A stretch of DNA of 20,125 nt from Acidiferrobacteraceae bacterium (GTDB lineage: Bacteria > Pseudomonadota > Gammaproteobacteria > Arenicellales > UBA868): positions 19,809 through 39,933 of the forward strand of contig PAUU01000047.1 of the NCBI GenBank assembly GCA_002713825.1. Direction: 5' to 3'. The notes beneath the pieces were generated by a model. The model did no database searches, was not told the DNA's origin, and saw nothing but the letters and a program-made list of their open reading frames with translations. The position numbers and the translations under genes are program-made. This document shows positions 8,038-16,058 of this stretch, one piece after another; the first letter of the stretch is position 1, and every line of letters starts with the position of its first letter.

Positions 8038-9005
8038 GTGACGGGGCTCAGTAACTCGGTTTCAATAATCTCGTCGGGTTTTCGGTGAGGGTCGAGCACT
8101 GTGGTTCTCCCTAAACGAAACCCAGGATGATCTCGGGACGGCAACCGCGGGGGCACAAGATACTTTCGGGCGCAGGACAGCATTATTCGAGTAGGTGCTG
8201 ACGTCCGGGTATACAAGCGAAGTAATTCTTTGATTTCTCGGATAATCGTTTTGTCGCCTACTAGCGAATTGAACCGACTTTTTGAGTCAACGTGTACAAC
8301 TGCGATCAAACGACGAAAGTAGAAACTGCTTTGTGATCCCAGCATAAGCACCCCACCGAGTTGATTAAGGTATCCATCGCCCGCACCTAACCGGCTGACC
8401 GATGAATCTGGCAGCATGATGGGTTCCTCGACCGTTACCGAAACCGTCACACGCAACCCGACGAAATCTGTCAGTAAATCCCGCATGCCCCGTAGAGCAC
8501 GAAAACGCGGCATCATATGCGCTAGGTACTGAAAAAGCTGCTCTGGCTCAACGTAACTTGCGTCGTTTCCAGCTACAGTATTGAAGTAGGCAGAGTCTGA
8601 AACCGCCCTATCGTCTGGTCGCTGCTGTTGGTTTTCATGCCGGATGGCTAGCGGACTTCGAGACGACAATAATCGACTCAATCTAAGCACTCGATCGTCA
8701 AAAAGTGCCAAGAATCGTCGTAGACGATGATCCCCTCGGCTAAACCCATCAACAATGGAGTTCTGAAAGTACTCAGGCAATACGGACTGGGGTCCCGTGA
8801 GAGATGGCGTATTGAGATAGACCTTGGCCTCCTCGTGATTTTTCTCGATCGCGGCAATCACCTCTGACCCTTCAACCGAAGATGGCTCGAGCCGATAAGC
8901 AATACGCGTTTCTTCTATTTGTGCATCTCGACTGCCTAATAATCGCCAGAACCCTGAAAGCGTGACCTTGGAACGATGAATTGACAGGAAATCAATCAGG
9001 TGCAT
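8034..9005 (-). CDS. tssG: TssG, T6SS baseplate protein
   Basis: TssG is a wedge subunit of the T6SS baseplate and works with TssF, TssE and TssK. The 323-residue length is typical. Family features are the N-terminal FLSIHRSKVTLSGFWRLLG, a TPSLTGPQSVLPEYF segment like the usual GL.G..GPLP..Y, and the following LRRFLALFDDRVLRLSRLL helix, where the family has a FLD.F.HR pattern. The ATG overlaps the end of tssF by 10 bp, preceded by GGGAG, and its stop overlaps the clpV start, so translation is tightly coupled on both sides. The N-terminal match is weaker than usual, but position and the central motif make the call firm. Confidence 0.92.
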   Translation of the reverse strand: MHLIDFLSIHRSKVTLSGFWRLLGSRDAQIEETRIAYRLEPSSVEGSEVIAAIEKNHEEAKVYLNTPSLTGPQSVLPEYFQNSIVDGFSRGDHRLRRFLALFDDRVLRLSRLLSSRSPLAIRHENQQQRPDDRAVSDSAYFNTVAGNDASYVEPEQLFQYLAHMMPRFRALRGMRDLLTDFVGLRVTVSVTVEEPIMLPDSSVSRLGAGDGYLNQLGGVLMLGSQSSFYFRRLIAVVHVDSKSRFNSLVGDKTIIREIKELLRLYTRTSAPTRIMLSCARKYLVPPRLPSRDHPGFRLGRTTVLDPHRKPDEIIETELLSPVT

Positions 9006-10786
9006 ACCTGGCTCCCATGATCCGGGCCGAAGCTGGTGACTTTGTCATCCACGCCATCGATCCAGATTTCCGTCTCGACAAATCTGTCAAAACTGCACAT
9101 CTCAACAAAGGTACGGTGAATCAATCTTGCCAGCAACGACCACTGATTTCTGTTTTGCTGGGGATCAAGATGAACTGAGAATCGGGTGCCTTGCGCAATT
9201 ACCCGCCGATTCGCAACCATCATTGGCCGCACCGACTGCCTTACATTAATCTTCAATATAGAGGCGACTGCCGAGGCCGTAAACCCTACTGGCGCAGCCA
9301 GCGTCAAGAACTGCCTCAACTGCAGTTCTGGACGATCGCTATTGATAACATTGTTGAGGTTGAAGTTAAGGAGTCCCAGCAGGCGCCAATTGGAATCTTC
9401 GTACCGGTCCGGAACGATTTCTGTCGTCAATGTGGTCAACATGGCAAGCGAACCGGGGATTTCCACAGAATCTATAGAGGCCCAACCCCTTAAATCATCA
9501 TAAATCAACGCGAGATTACCGTTGGTACAGAGGATCTCGGCCGAAAACAGCTTGGGAAACGAATCCAGCTCCGGGGAATCCCACGCCAGCGCCACTTGAT
9601 GCCCGTGGACCCCATCCTCATTTAGCCTCCTCAGCGACTCCCAAGACATCGTCGGGACCCCAATTTCATGAGAAAAATTATATAACTGGGGGACCTCAAC
9701 CTCCCCTTGAGGCGTGATTTCATACAGCTTCGTGATTCTGGAGATCTTCTTCGCACCCGCTGATACCGCTTCGGCGAAGACAGGAACACGAACTGAAACA
9801 TGGTCATACTGGATCGGCTCGCTTCGAGTAGAAAAAAGATTGATGACAGGCATGCAGTTCAACTGAAATGAGGTGCTGGAGACTGCTCGCACTTCCCTGG
9901 CCGACAGATTCCCTAAAAAGAAATCGAGCGTCAGACGTGCAGTATGGCAGTTCCGCATCGCTGACCCAATACCTGTCAATCGGACAAATCCATGTTTCGC
10001 GGGGTATAAGAAAAACTCCCGAATAAGTTGAATTCCGAGGTAACTGTTTCGATCGGTCGGCAGAAAGCAGAAATCCTCATCGAATGCCCGAGTCCTTAAT
10101 TGACCCGCTTCCAGCAACCCGAGAGAGGCCCCAGTTCCGTCACTCACTTGAATGTTGACGAGTTGTGAAAAAAGCGACTCGGAAAATCGTCCGGCCGAAA
10201 TATGATCACCCCCTAGAAAGAGATCCACCTCATCAATAGCCAGCTTAGAAAACGTTTTATCAGAGTCATTCATCGCGAGCTCCACTCGAACGACCGCATT
10301 GGCGCGAGAATCAAGCTCTCCCTCGACGAAATCGAATGGCGCGGTCTGCGCCTTGACTCCAACGATGTGGAACGGGTAAAGCGTTGTGTCAGCTGCCACC
10401 GTGAACGTAACAGCAGAATCGTCAGCGGTCTGCGGAGACAGGCGCACACCCTTGTGGATGCTTCGGAGCGTCGTCAGCGACTCTTTATCAGGCGTCAGCC
10501 CAAGAACCGTCGACGTCGGTAGGATATCCTGCAAACCAGGATAGTTAAGCTGCAGGAGCGAGCGCGTAATTTCCGGAAACTGCTCAGCGAGCGCTTGCTC
10601 GGTTTTTGCGGTCAGAAAGGCGACTCCATCCAGCAAACGCTCCGTGTGCGGGTCACGAGATTCCTTTTGCATACCCTGGCCCGGCGTTTTTCCAGAATCC
10701 CGGCGATAGTTCCGTAGAAATCTCCTGTAGGCTCTTTGAATAAGAGCTAGTTCCAGCTCAAAGTAATTTAGAAAGCCCTCAGCCAA
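8996..10786 (-). CDS. tssF: TssF, T6SS baseplate protein
   Basis: TssF (VasA/ImpG family) is a baseplate wedge component. The 596-residue length fits the family. The N-terminus GFLNYFELELALIQRAYRRF followed by DPHTERLLDGVAFLTAK is the family hallmark. Later segments, such as SVRVPVFAEAV and FSHEIGVPTMSW, lie in the region usual for TssF. The start is TTG at 10784-10786. It is the only reasonable choice, since the frame is closed a few codons upstream at 10799-10801 and the protein begins as TssF proteins do. The start lies inside the 3' end of tssE (8-bp overlap). A rare TTG start inside the preceding gene points to translational coupling that may keep the level low. Confidence 0.94.
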   Translation of the reverse strand: MAEGFLNYFELELALIQRAYRRFLRNYRRDSGKTPGQGMQKESRDPHTERLLDGVAFLTAKTEQALAEQFPEITRSLLQLNYPGLQDILPTSTVLGLTPDKESLTTLRSIHKGVRLSPQTADDSAVTFTVAADTTLYPFHIVGVKAQTAPFDFVEGELDSRANAVVRVELAMNDSDKTFSKLAIDEVDLFLGGDHISAGRFSESLFSQLVNIQVSDGTGASLGLLEAGQLRTRAFDEDFCFLPTDRNSYLGIQLIREFFLYPAKHGFVRLTGIGSAMRNCHTARLTLDFFLGNLSAREVRAVSSTSFQLNCMPVINLFSTRSEPIQYDHVSVRVPVFAEAVSAGAKKISRITKLYEITPQGEVEVPQLYNFSHEIGVPTMSWESLRRLNEDGVHGHQVALAWDSPELDSFPKLFSAEILCTNGNLALIYDDLRGWASIDSVEIPGSLAMLTTLTTEIVPDRYEDSNWRLLGLLNFNLNNVINSDRPELQLRQFLTLAAPVGFTASAVASILKINVRQSVRPMMVANRRVIAQGTRFSVHLDPQQNRNQWSLLARLIHRTFVEMCSFDRFVETEIWIDGVDDKVTSFGPDHGSQVCT

Positions 10787-11204
10787 GTTCCGACTCCGTC
10801 AATTTTGCCCAGTTTCCATTTTGCTCTAGATTTGCCCCAAAAAACACGTCGGCCAAGAATCCATCCAAATTTAATCTCGCAGTTAATCCAACACGCAGAA
10901 CTGACCCATTCTGTTGCGACCCATATAATTGAACAGATACCTCCTCAAGCCGCGGCTCAAATCTCTCAACTGCATGCTGAAGGCGTGAGGCCAGCACTTC
11001 CCGATTGCCATGATAGTTGGTCGACACGTTTCCAAAATCCAACATGGACTGACCGATGATAGTGCTTTGTCCTTCTATATCAATGAGTGCAGGGAGATTG
11101 TTGAGTATCTGATCAAGGTTTCTCTGAACATCGTCGAACAGGTCCGCCTCCCTGCTATCGTCCGCCAACAACTCTCCCAATAAACTTAAACTTGGCTTAG
11201 TCAC
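10779..11204 (-). CDS. tssE: TssE, gp25-like baseplate protein
   Basis: TssE resembles phage T4 gp25 and links the baseplate to the first sheath ring. The 141 residues contain SMLDFGN (about 53-59), the conserved turn of the family, and FEPRL (about 82-86), which carries the EPR motif needed for sheath nucleation in gp25-like proteins. The N-terminus SLSLLGELLADD is like the usual SLLDRL. The start is GTG at 11202-11204, two bases after the tssC2 TAA. The stop lies inside the tssF start region. All signs are of an intact member of the operon. Confidence 0.93.
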   Translation of the reverse strand: MTKPSLSLLGELLADDSREADLFDDVQRNLDQILNNLPALIDIEGQSTIIGQSMLDFGNVSTNYHGNREVLASRLQHAVERFEPRLEEVSVQLYGSQQNGSVLRVGLTARLNLDGFLADVFFGANLEQNGNWAKLTESELG

Positions 11205-11206
11205 GA

Positions 11207-12592
11207 TTAACTGTCGTATTCAATTGCGACATTTATATCCCCACCTACTTCGTCGAGTTGCCACTGTGGAACGATGTCCAGATGGCAACTGACTGATCGG
11301 CCATCTGCCGCTGGCCGCACTGACAAAGAAAAAGACCGAAGAGGATACCGACACAGTAATTGCTCGTCTCCAGCATCCAGCTCCGTGGTGTAGCGCGACA
11401 GCCACGTCGTCAACTCACTCTCACACTCGGCTGCAGTTCTTAACTCCCCCAACATCTGTCGCGCACGCTTCTTGACATAGTGCGAAATTCGACAGGCCGC
11501 CAGAGTTGTCTCCAAGCGCGTGCCAAGACGGTTAGTCTCTGCTCCACTTCTGTACTGAATCGACACATTTTCCAGAAACACTGCTTTCCGACTGATCGTG
11601 TCCCAAGTGGCTACGATAAACCCACATCGATTGTAAAACTCTGCAGTTGCTTTTGAAAAACAATATCGCGAATGCGACTGTTTCAACATCACCGATCCTG
11701 GCAACTGAGGCTCAAGATTGGCTATAGCGCCCTGGTACCGGTCCCTCCAGACACCGCGCAAAAAACCAAACCAGGAGGTTCTGGAGAATTCTCGGATCAC
11801 TGTTGCAGCAAATACGAAAACAGCGCTGCACCACAGCCCGCCAGATTCCCCGGATCTTTGGTTAAAGATTATCCCGGCTCGGTGATCCCTGTAAGAGTCT
11901 CGCAGCCTGAAAGCAGGCATGACTACTCCCGCAAACCGCGCGGTTGGATGGCTTCTGAAATTTCGCCATTCCTCAAAGTAGCTACTCTCCATCAATCGGC
12001 TCATCCGTCCCTTGTCGGAGAGCCAGCGAGCATCCTCCTCGCCAAAAAAACCCTCGGCGGGAGAAAACAAGACTGGCGAGAGCGTTGCAGCCGCTAAGTC
12101 CGTCAATGAACGCGCTACCGCGACATTGATCTCGATCTCCGAATAGAGAGAGTCGATATTGATGGGCTGGCTTACTAGTAACAAGCCATATGGCTTACCG
12201 CCTAGGGTATTGAACTCTCTATTCGCAATCAGGTTATATAGCCGCGTTCGTTCGATTTCGCGGGCATCGCCTAGGTCTTCGGCGATCTCCTCCGCGCCAA
12301 TGTCTAGGAATCTAACTCCGGTCCTTCGCATAGACACCGGCAGATTCACTAACACAGCTAAACCACCCCATGAACTCTCAAGTGCTCGAAACTTGGGATG
12401 CTCATACAGCTTGGATAATTGCTCCGAAACCGTTCTATCGATTTCTGCAATCAGGCGGTTAATCAACCCCAAAAGTTCACTTCTCGACGCACACGCCGCA
12501 CGATCAATATCGACAAGACATGCGATCCCCTTGAGGAGGTAGTCCTTCGACTCCGGATCTAGCCTGGATAAAGCTTCGAGCTGAGTATTCAT
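11207..12592 (-). CDS. tssC2: TssC2, second TssC/ImpD-like sheath-family protein
   Basis: The 461-residue protein is a diverged paralogue of the TssC encoded just upstream. The two align well: KFRALESSWGGLAVLV here matches KFQKLEGSWRGLQKLV in TssC, and LYNLIANREFNTLGGKPYGLLLVSQ matches LFNLVYQEEYGTAGGSPFGMMLGDY. The order tssB, tssC, tssC-like, tssE, tssF, tssG resembles the imp locus of Rhizobium, where impC and impD are such paralogues. It lacks the roughly 40-residue N-terminal extension of TssC and ends differently (LDIVPQWQLDEVGGDINVAIEYDS region). No ribosome-binding site fits before the ATG, since a strong hairpin ends 8 nt upstream. It may be a minor sheath or baseplate-proximal subunit; the exact role is not settled. 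Confidence 0.9.
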   Translation of the reverse strand: MNTQLEALSRLDPESKDYLLKGIACLVDIDRAACASRSELLGLINRLIAEIDRTVSEQLSKLYEHPKFRALESSWGGLAVLVNLPVSMRRTGVRFLDIGAEEIAEDLGDAREIERTRLYNLIANREFNTLGGKPYGLLLVSQPINIDSLYSEIEINVAVARSLTDLAAATLSPVLFSPAEGFFGEEDARWLSDKGRMSRLMESSYFEEWRNFRSHPTARFAGVVMPAFRLRDSYRDHRAGIIFNQRSGESGGLWCSAVFVFAATVIREFSRTSWFGFLRGVWRDRYQGAIANLEPQLPGSVMLKQSHSRYCFSKATAEFYNRCGFIVATWDTISRKAVFLENVSIQYRSGAETNRLGTRLETTLAACRISHYVKKRARQMLGELRTAAECESELTTWLSRYTTELDAGDEQLLCRYPLRSFSLSVRPAADGRSVSCHLDIVPQWQLDEVGGDINVAIEYDS

Positions 12593-12593
12593 C

Positions 12594-12630
12594 CCAAAAG
12601 AAGCAACGCCGCGAATTCGCGGCGTTGCTT
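12594..12630 (-). terminator. Perfect 30-bp palindrome with T-run between tssC and tssC2
   Basis: Positions 12601-12630 are a perfect palindrome: arms AAGCAACGCCGCG and its complement around a central AATT. On the minus strand it is followed by CTTTTGGG and then the tssC2 ATG. This is an intrinsic-terminator shape with a GC-rich stem and a short T-run. As it sits inside an operon, partial termination or 3'-end stabilisation of the upstream hcp-tssB-tssC message is likely, giving more tube and sheath than baseplate. That outcome is inferred. Confidence 0.75.
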
Positions 12631-12658
12631 GCTGAAGTTTCTAGGTGAAACCTATTGG

Positions 12659-14149
12659 TTATCCGCCAGGGATATTCGCGACCATCCGGATAGACGTTGT
12701 CAACTCTTCCAACTGGAGCCAGGGTCTCAAATAGGCGACTGCCCGATACGACCCCGGCTTGCCCGGGATGGCTTCCACCTCAACTAAAGAGGCTGCCAGC
12801 GGGGTTTTCGCTCGGGAAGCGTTGCCGATTGCACCCGAATTGGTGAACGTGTTTATCCAGTCCGTGTACATACGGGTAATGTCAGGCGCCTCGTAGGAAG
12901 ACCCGAGCCAGTTTCTGCCCATAACCTTTAGATAATGAGCAATCCGACTGCTTGCCATGATGTAGGACAGGCGTGCCGAGATTGCCGCATTACTCGTTGC
13001 GTCCGGCTCGGTGTAGGTCTTAGGCTTCTGACAAGTTTGGCTGCCGATGAACGCGGCATAGTTTGAATCCTTGAAGTGAACCAGAGGAAGAAATCCAAGA
13101 TCACTCAACTCTTTTTCTCGCTCATCAGTGAGATTTACGCCAGTTGGGCAAACCTGTTTGAGATCGCCGTCTTCGGTTACACAAACCAGATTTGGCAAGC
13201 CTTCCACTTTTCCGCCGTTCTCGATCCCGCGTGTGGCAGTACACCAACCACTGGCTGTGTGCGCTTGAGTCATTTTGAGCGCTAGCTCATAAGCCGCGTT
13301 CGACCAGACCAACTGCGACTCGTCCGACGGGTTAGGATTGCCAGCTTTATCTGTCTCCAACTCCTCGTACTCGAAGGCATCAGTATATGATCCTCGGGCC
13401 CCGTACGGCAGACGCGCCATGGTCCTGGGAAGAGTAAGTACTGCGTAACGAGACTCGTCCATTTGCCGAAACCCGTTCCAGGCGGCATAGGTGGGAAGAT
13501 CGAACGACGCTGCAACCGGTTTGTTCTCATTGAACTGCTCAAAACCTGAATAATCAAACATTGCCGGAGACGCTGCGGCAAAAAATGGCGCATGACTCGC
13601 AGCTGCCACTTGTGACATGTTAGTCAGGAGCGTCATGTCATCCGTGCTGGGCGTAAACTCATAGTCTCCCAACATCATTCCAAACGGTGATCCACCGGCA
13701 GTACCATACTCTTCCTGATAGACGAGATTGAACAGCGGACTCCGATCAATCGCGGGGGCATCCTGAAACTGTTCCAGCAGCTCTCTTTGGGAGAAGTCGT
13801 TTAACTTAATCTTCAGGCCTGGGCCCAAATCGCTCTCTCGAACCAGTTTCTGCAGTCCTCTCCAGGAACCCTCCAGTTTCTGGAACTTATCTTGCTGCAT
13901 AACGGCCGCGAGCTGTTTTGACGCAGCCTCGTCAATTTTTTCAATTGCCGTTTCAATCGTTTTGGAAACGTTATGGTCCCAAGTGACCACACCATTCAGC
14001 GCTTCCTGAATTACGACCGAAAGCAACTGTTTAGTTGTTTCGGGTTCTGTCCGCTCTGTTGCCTGGACAGCGCGTTCAAGAAGACTTCCCCCACCGTCCT
14101 TAGCAGCGCCGCCGGCTCCGCCTGCACTTATTCCTTTTTTCTCAGCCAT
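12659..14149 (-). CDS. tssC: TssC (VipB), T6SS sheath large subunit
   Basis: TssC pairs with TssB to build the contractile sheath around the Hcp tube. The 496-residue length is typical. Family landmarks are KFQKLEGSWRGLQKLV (about 87-102), SPLFNLVYQEEYGTAGGSPFGMMLGDYEF (about 136-164), GFRQMDESRYAVLTLPR, and the C-terminal LRPWLQLEELTTSIRMVANIPGG. The N-terminus has a Gly/Ala-rich leader and then SLLERAVQATE, in the region where VipB carries its ClpV-binding helix. The ATG has an AGGA site about 8 nt ahead. It follows tssB by 23 bp and is followed by the palindromic hairpin. Confidence 0.97.
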   Translation of the reverse strand: MAEKKGISAGGAGGAAKDGGGSLLERAVQATERTEPETTKQLLSVVIQEALNGVVTWDHNVSKTIETAIEKIDEAASKQLAAVMQQDKFQKLEGSWRGLQKLVRESDLGPGLKIKLNDFSQRELLEQFQDAPAIDRSPLFNLVYQEEYGTAGGSPFGMMLGDYEFTPSTDDMTLLTNMSQVAAASHAPFFAAASPAMFDYSGFEQFNENKPVAASFDLPTYAAWNGFRQMDESRYAVLTLPRTMARLPYGARGSYTDAFEYEELETDKAGNPNPSDESQLVWSNAAYELALKMTQAHTASGWCTATRGIENGGKVEGLPNLVCVTEDGDLKQVCPTGVNLTDEREKELSDLGFLPLVHFKDSNYAAFIGSQTCQKPKTYTEPDATSNAAISARLSYIMASSRIAHYLKVMGRNWLGSSYEAPDITRMYTDWINTFTNSGAIGNASRAKTPLAASLVEVEAIPGKPGSYRAVAYLRPWLQLEELTTSIRMVANIPGG

Positions 14150-14172
14150 TTTCTTGTCCTATCCTATTTCTC

Positions 14173-14676
14173 TTATTTTTTCTTCGAATCCGGCAAACCC
14201 AGTTCTTTTGAAAGGGCTGCAATCGTATCCCCATCGGACAATACTTCCTTCAACAGCGCCTCGAGGTCTCTTGACCGATCTGCCTTTGCAAGGAGGTCCT
14301 TCAGTTGGGTTCGGGTCTCCATCAACTTTGCCAGAGGCTCGATCTTGTCGATGAGCGCCTCCGGCTCAAAATCCTTCATGGAGTTAAAGCTAATGTCGGC
14401 CTCAAACACGCTGTCGTCACCCTCAAGCGTATTTTCGACCTTCATCTGGAGTCGAGGAGCGATTCGCTCCAAGACAGAATCAAAATTATCCTTGTCGAGA
14501 TCAATAAAGTTGCGTTCATGCAGAGGTTCACGCTCTTCTTTGTCGGCTGAAAAATCACCGAGCACCCCAACGATGAAGGGCAATTCGACGGTTTCGACAG
14601 CATTGCCAATCTCTACATCATAGGTAATGCTGACGCGATTTTTGGGCACACGTTTTTGCTGCTCGTTTAATGCCAT
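14173..14676 (-). CDS. tssB: TssB (VipA), T6SS sheath small subunit
   Basis: TssB is the partner of TssC in the sheath. The 167-residue protein contains the family motifs RVSITYDVEIGNAVETVELP (about 14-33), then FIVGVLGDFS (about 34-43) and HERNFIDLDKDNFDSVLERI (about 53-72), with a helical C-terminal part LAKLMETRTQLKDLLAKADR. Length is normal. A strong ribosome-binding site, AAGGAG at 14684-14689, lies 7 nt from the ATG. The gene follows hcp by 99 bp and precedes tssC by 23 bp, so hcp-tssB-tssC likely make one high-level unit. Confidence 0.97.
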   Translation of the reverse strand: MALNEQQKRVPKNRVSITYDVEIGNAVETVELPFIVGVLGDFSADKEEREPLHERNFIDLDKDNFDSVLERIAPRLQMKVENTLEGDDSVFEADISFNSMKDFEPEALIDKIEPLAKLMETRTQLKDLLAKADRSRDLEALLKEVLSDGDTIAALSKELGLPDSKKK

Positions 14677-14683
14677 GACATCA

Positions 14684-14689
14684 CTCCTT
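14684..14689 (-). promoter_or_regulatory. Strong ribosome-binding site of tssB
   Basis: AAGGAG lies 7 nt before the tssB ATG in the string AAGGAGTGATGTCATGG. The first ten bases, AAGGAGTGAT, are identical to those before hcp, so the two most abundant products share the same initiation signal. Confidence 0.8.
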
Positions 14690-14753
14690 AATTAAATTTT
14701 CTCTTATCAGGCTTTCTTGAATATCCAACTTACACAAGTCTTTTTGCTTTCTA

Positions 14754-14775
14754 CTGAAGCATAAAGCGACTTCAG
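14754..14775 (-). other. Small hairpin just after the hcp stop
   Basis: CTGAAG (14754-14759) and CTTCAG (14770-14775) form a 6-bp stem with a 10-nt loop. It begins at the base next to the hcp TAG stop. No T-run follows, so it is more likely an mRNA 3'-end stabiliser or processing hairpin than a terminator. It may also be chance. Confidence 0.3.
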
Positions 14776-15306
14776 CTACTTCAGGTCTGCTTTTGATTCT
14801 AGTTTTGCCGTCGGCGCGTCATAAGCCACTGTTGCCGCCTTCGAAACTTTTCCGCCATCGTCCTCAACGTAGTAAGTGATGGTTACCTTTGTGTAGACGA
14901 GACTGAAACTCTCCGACGGGTCTCCGCCATCCGAGGTCATCAGGGAGTAGTTAGACATACGGGCATTGGTCAACTCAAACTCAAGATAGGGAATTACACC
15001 GTCGCCTTCTCGATTGGGTTTCGTATCAGTAACAAAGACGGTCTTGCCTTCTTTTCCTGGAAAGAACAGAAACGTTGACATGAACGGCGAGGCACCGTCA
15101 TAGCTTTTTGAGCAACTCAACTCGCCCATATGAACGATCCCGGAATCCCTGTTTTCTGCGTTACCAATTTCGATGTTGACGCCGCGGGCTCCCGACCAGC
15201 TCACTGACTGCAAAGCGAACCAGCCTTCCTTACCGCCGATTTTCTCAACGGTAGCGCCTCCTTTAATATTGTCGTTTTTATCAATCCTCATGAACAGCGT
15301 TGCCAT
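14776..15306 (-). CDS. hcp: Hcp (TssD), T6SS inner-tube protein
   Basis: Hcp hexamers stack into the tube that is pushed out by sheath contraction. The 176 residues begin MATLFMRIDK and include WFALQSVSWSGARGVNIEIG, then GIVHMGELSCSKSYDGASP, FPGKEGKTVFVTDTK and YLEFELTNARMSNYSL, in the order found in the Hcp1 family. The family's usual length is about 160-172, so it is complete, with a slightly long lysine-containing C-terminal tail and no C-terminal effector domain. A strong AAGGAG lies 6 nt from the ATG. A 182-bp gap upstream suggests it has its own promoter, as expected for the most abundant T6SS protein. Confidence 0.95.
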   Translation of the reverse strand: MATLFMRIDKNDNIKGGATVEKIGGKEGWFALQSVSWSGARGVNIEIGNAENRDSGIVHMGELSCSKSYDGASPFMSTFLFFPGKEGKTVFVTDTKPNREGDGVIPYLEFELTNARMSNYSLMTSDGGDPSESFSLVYTKVTITYYVEDDGGKVSKAATVAYDAPTAKLESKADLK

Positions 15307-15312
15307 TAATCA

Positions 15313-15318
15313 CTCCTT
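15313..15318 (-). promoter_or_regulatory. Strong ribosome-binding site of hcp
   Basis: AAGGAG is placed 6 nt before the hcp ATG in the string AAGGAGTGATTAATGG. It fixes the start codon and suggests high translation. Most other genes here lack so clear a site. Confidence 0.8.
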
Positions 15319-15467
15319 TACTTAGAAATATTGAAGTTCACTCACCCGGTCGATATCGCTCTCGCCGAGGACTGCCTTGAGATTAACACAAAAAACTTTG
15401 ATTTTTAACGACTCCTGACTGTTTCTCGCGGGGCCGTTCCGACCGACGCTGAGCAGTTAAAAAGAAG

Positions 15468-15495
15468 AGAATATTTCACAGATTTTCATTAACAA
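15468..15495 (-). promoter_or_regulatory. Possible sigma70-type promoter for hcp-tssB-tssC
   Basis: On the minus strand TTGTTA (15490-15495) and TATTCT (15468-15473) are 16 nt apart, each matching 4 of 6 consensus bases. They sit at the start of the 182-bp gap before hcp. If used, the leader would be about 150 nt. I found no convincing sigma54 (GG-N10-GC) element here. The match is weak and could be chance. Confidence 0.2.
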
Positions 15496-16058
15496 CCCGC
15501 AACTTCTCTCCCAACTTGCTTGACTTCTTCGTAGTAGCCAGATATTCCGATCGAGCCTTTTGGCCAGGGCGGAAGAGCCGCTGAAGTAGCGATAGCAGCG
15601 CAAACGGCGCTCGCATAAAGATGCTCCGGGGGGAATAGCGAATCTTCATCGGCTCCGCCAATTGACCCGGATCCGTTCCAGAAAACCGCCTCAGCGAGCC
15701 AACTAGGGCCTGACCGCAGGCCGAGTCTTGCCGATAACTGGTGTGCCCGGATTCGACTGGCCTCATCAGGATCAAATATCCAATCCCTGGATACAGCCAA
15801 CGCCAACTTTTCTATCTGGGTCCATGCGTCGTTTCTTAACTCAAGACACTTCAACCCGAAGAAAATACTGTCGCGCGCACCTAATCCGTGGCACAGAAAC
15901 TGCACCAGATCAAATGGATTACCTTGTGCCGAGAGCTTCTCGATCGACTGAGGGGGTTGCTCGTCCTCGGCGATCAGCTTTTGGCATTCTTCCGAGGGCT
16001 GATATCTCGATAGCACCTCACTGGATAGCTTTGCGGTCAACTTGTTTGGACCGCTCAT
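15489..16058 (-). CDS. DUF6931-like protein next to VgrG
   Basis: The 189-residue protein resembles, from memory, the DUF6931 group found beside secretion-system genes. It has a region DLVQFLCHGLGARDSIFFGLKCLE (about 49-72), then DAWTQIEKLALAVSRDWIFDPDEASRIRAHQLSARLG, and SWLAEAVFWNGSGSIG followed by a short helical domain to YEEVKQVGREVAG. The family name should be verified by search. No signal peptide or membrane segment is present. Its ATG shares one base with the vgrG stop (TGATG), so it is coupled to vgrG and may assist VgrG or its cargo. No catalytic residues are recognised. Its stop opens the gap before hcp. Confidence 0.6.
   Translation of the reverse strand: MSGPNKLTAKLSSEVLSRYQPSEECQKLIAEDEQPPQSIEKLSAQGNPFDLVQFLCHGLGARDSIFFGLKCLELRNDAWTQIEKLALAVSRDWIFDPDEASRIRAHQLSARLGLRSGPSWLAEAVFWNGSGSIGGADEDSLFPPEHLYASAVCAAIATSAALPPWPKGSIGISGYYEEVKQVGREVAGC

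Noticed and set aside
13973..14623. Long plus-strand open frame opposite tssB and tssC
   Set aside because: It is serine-rich, has no family signs and lies fully antisense to two well-supported sheath genes; it is a shadow frame.
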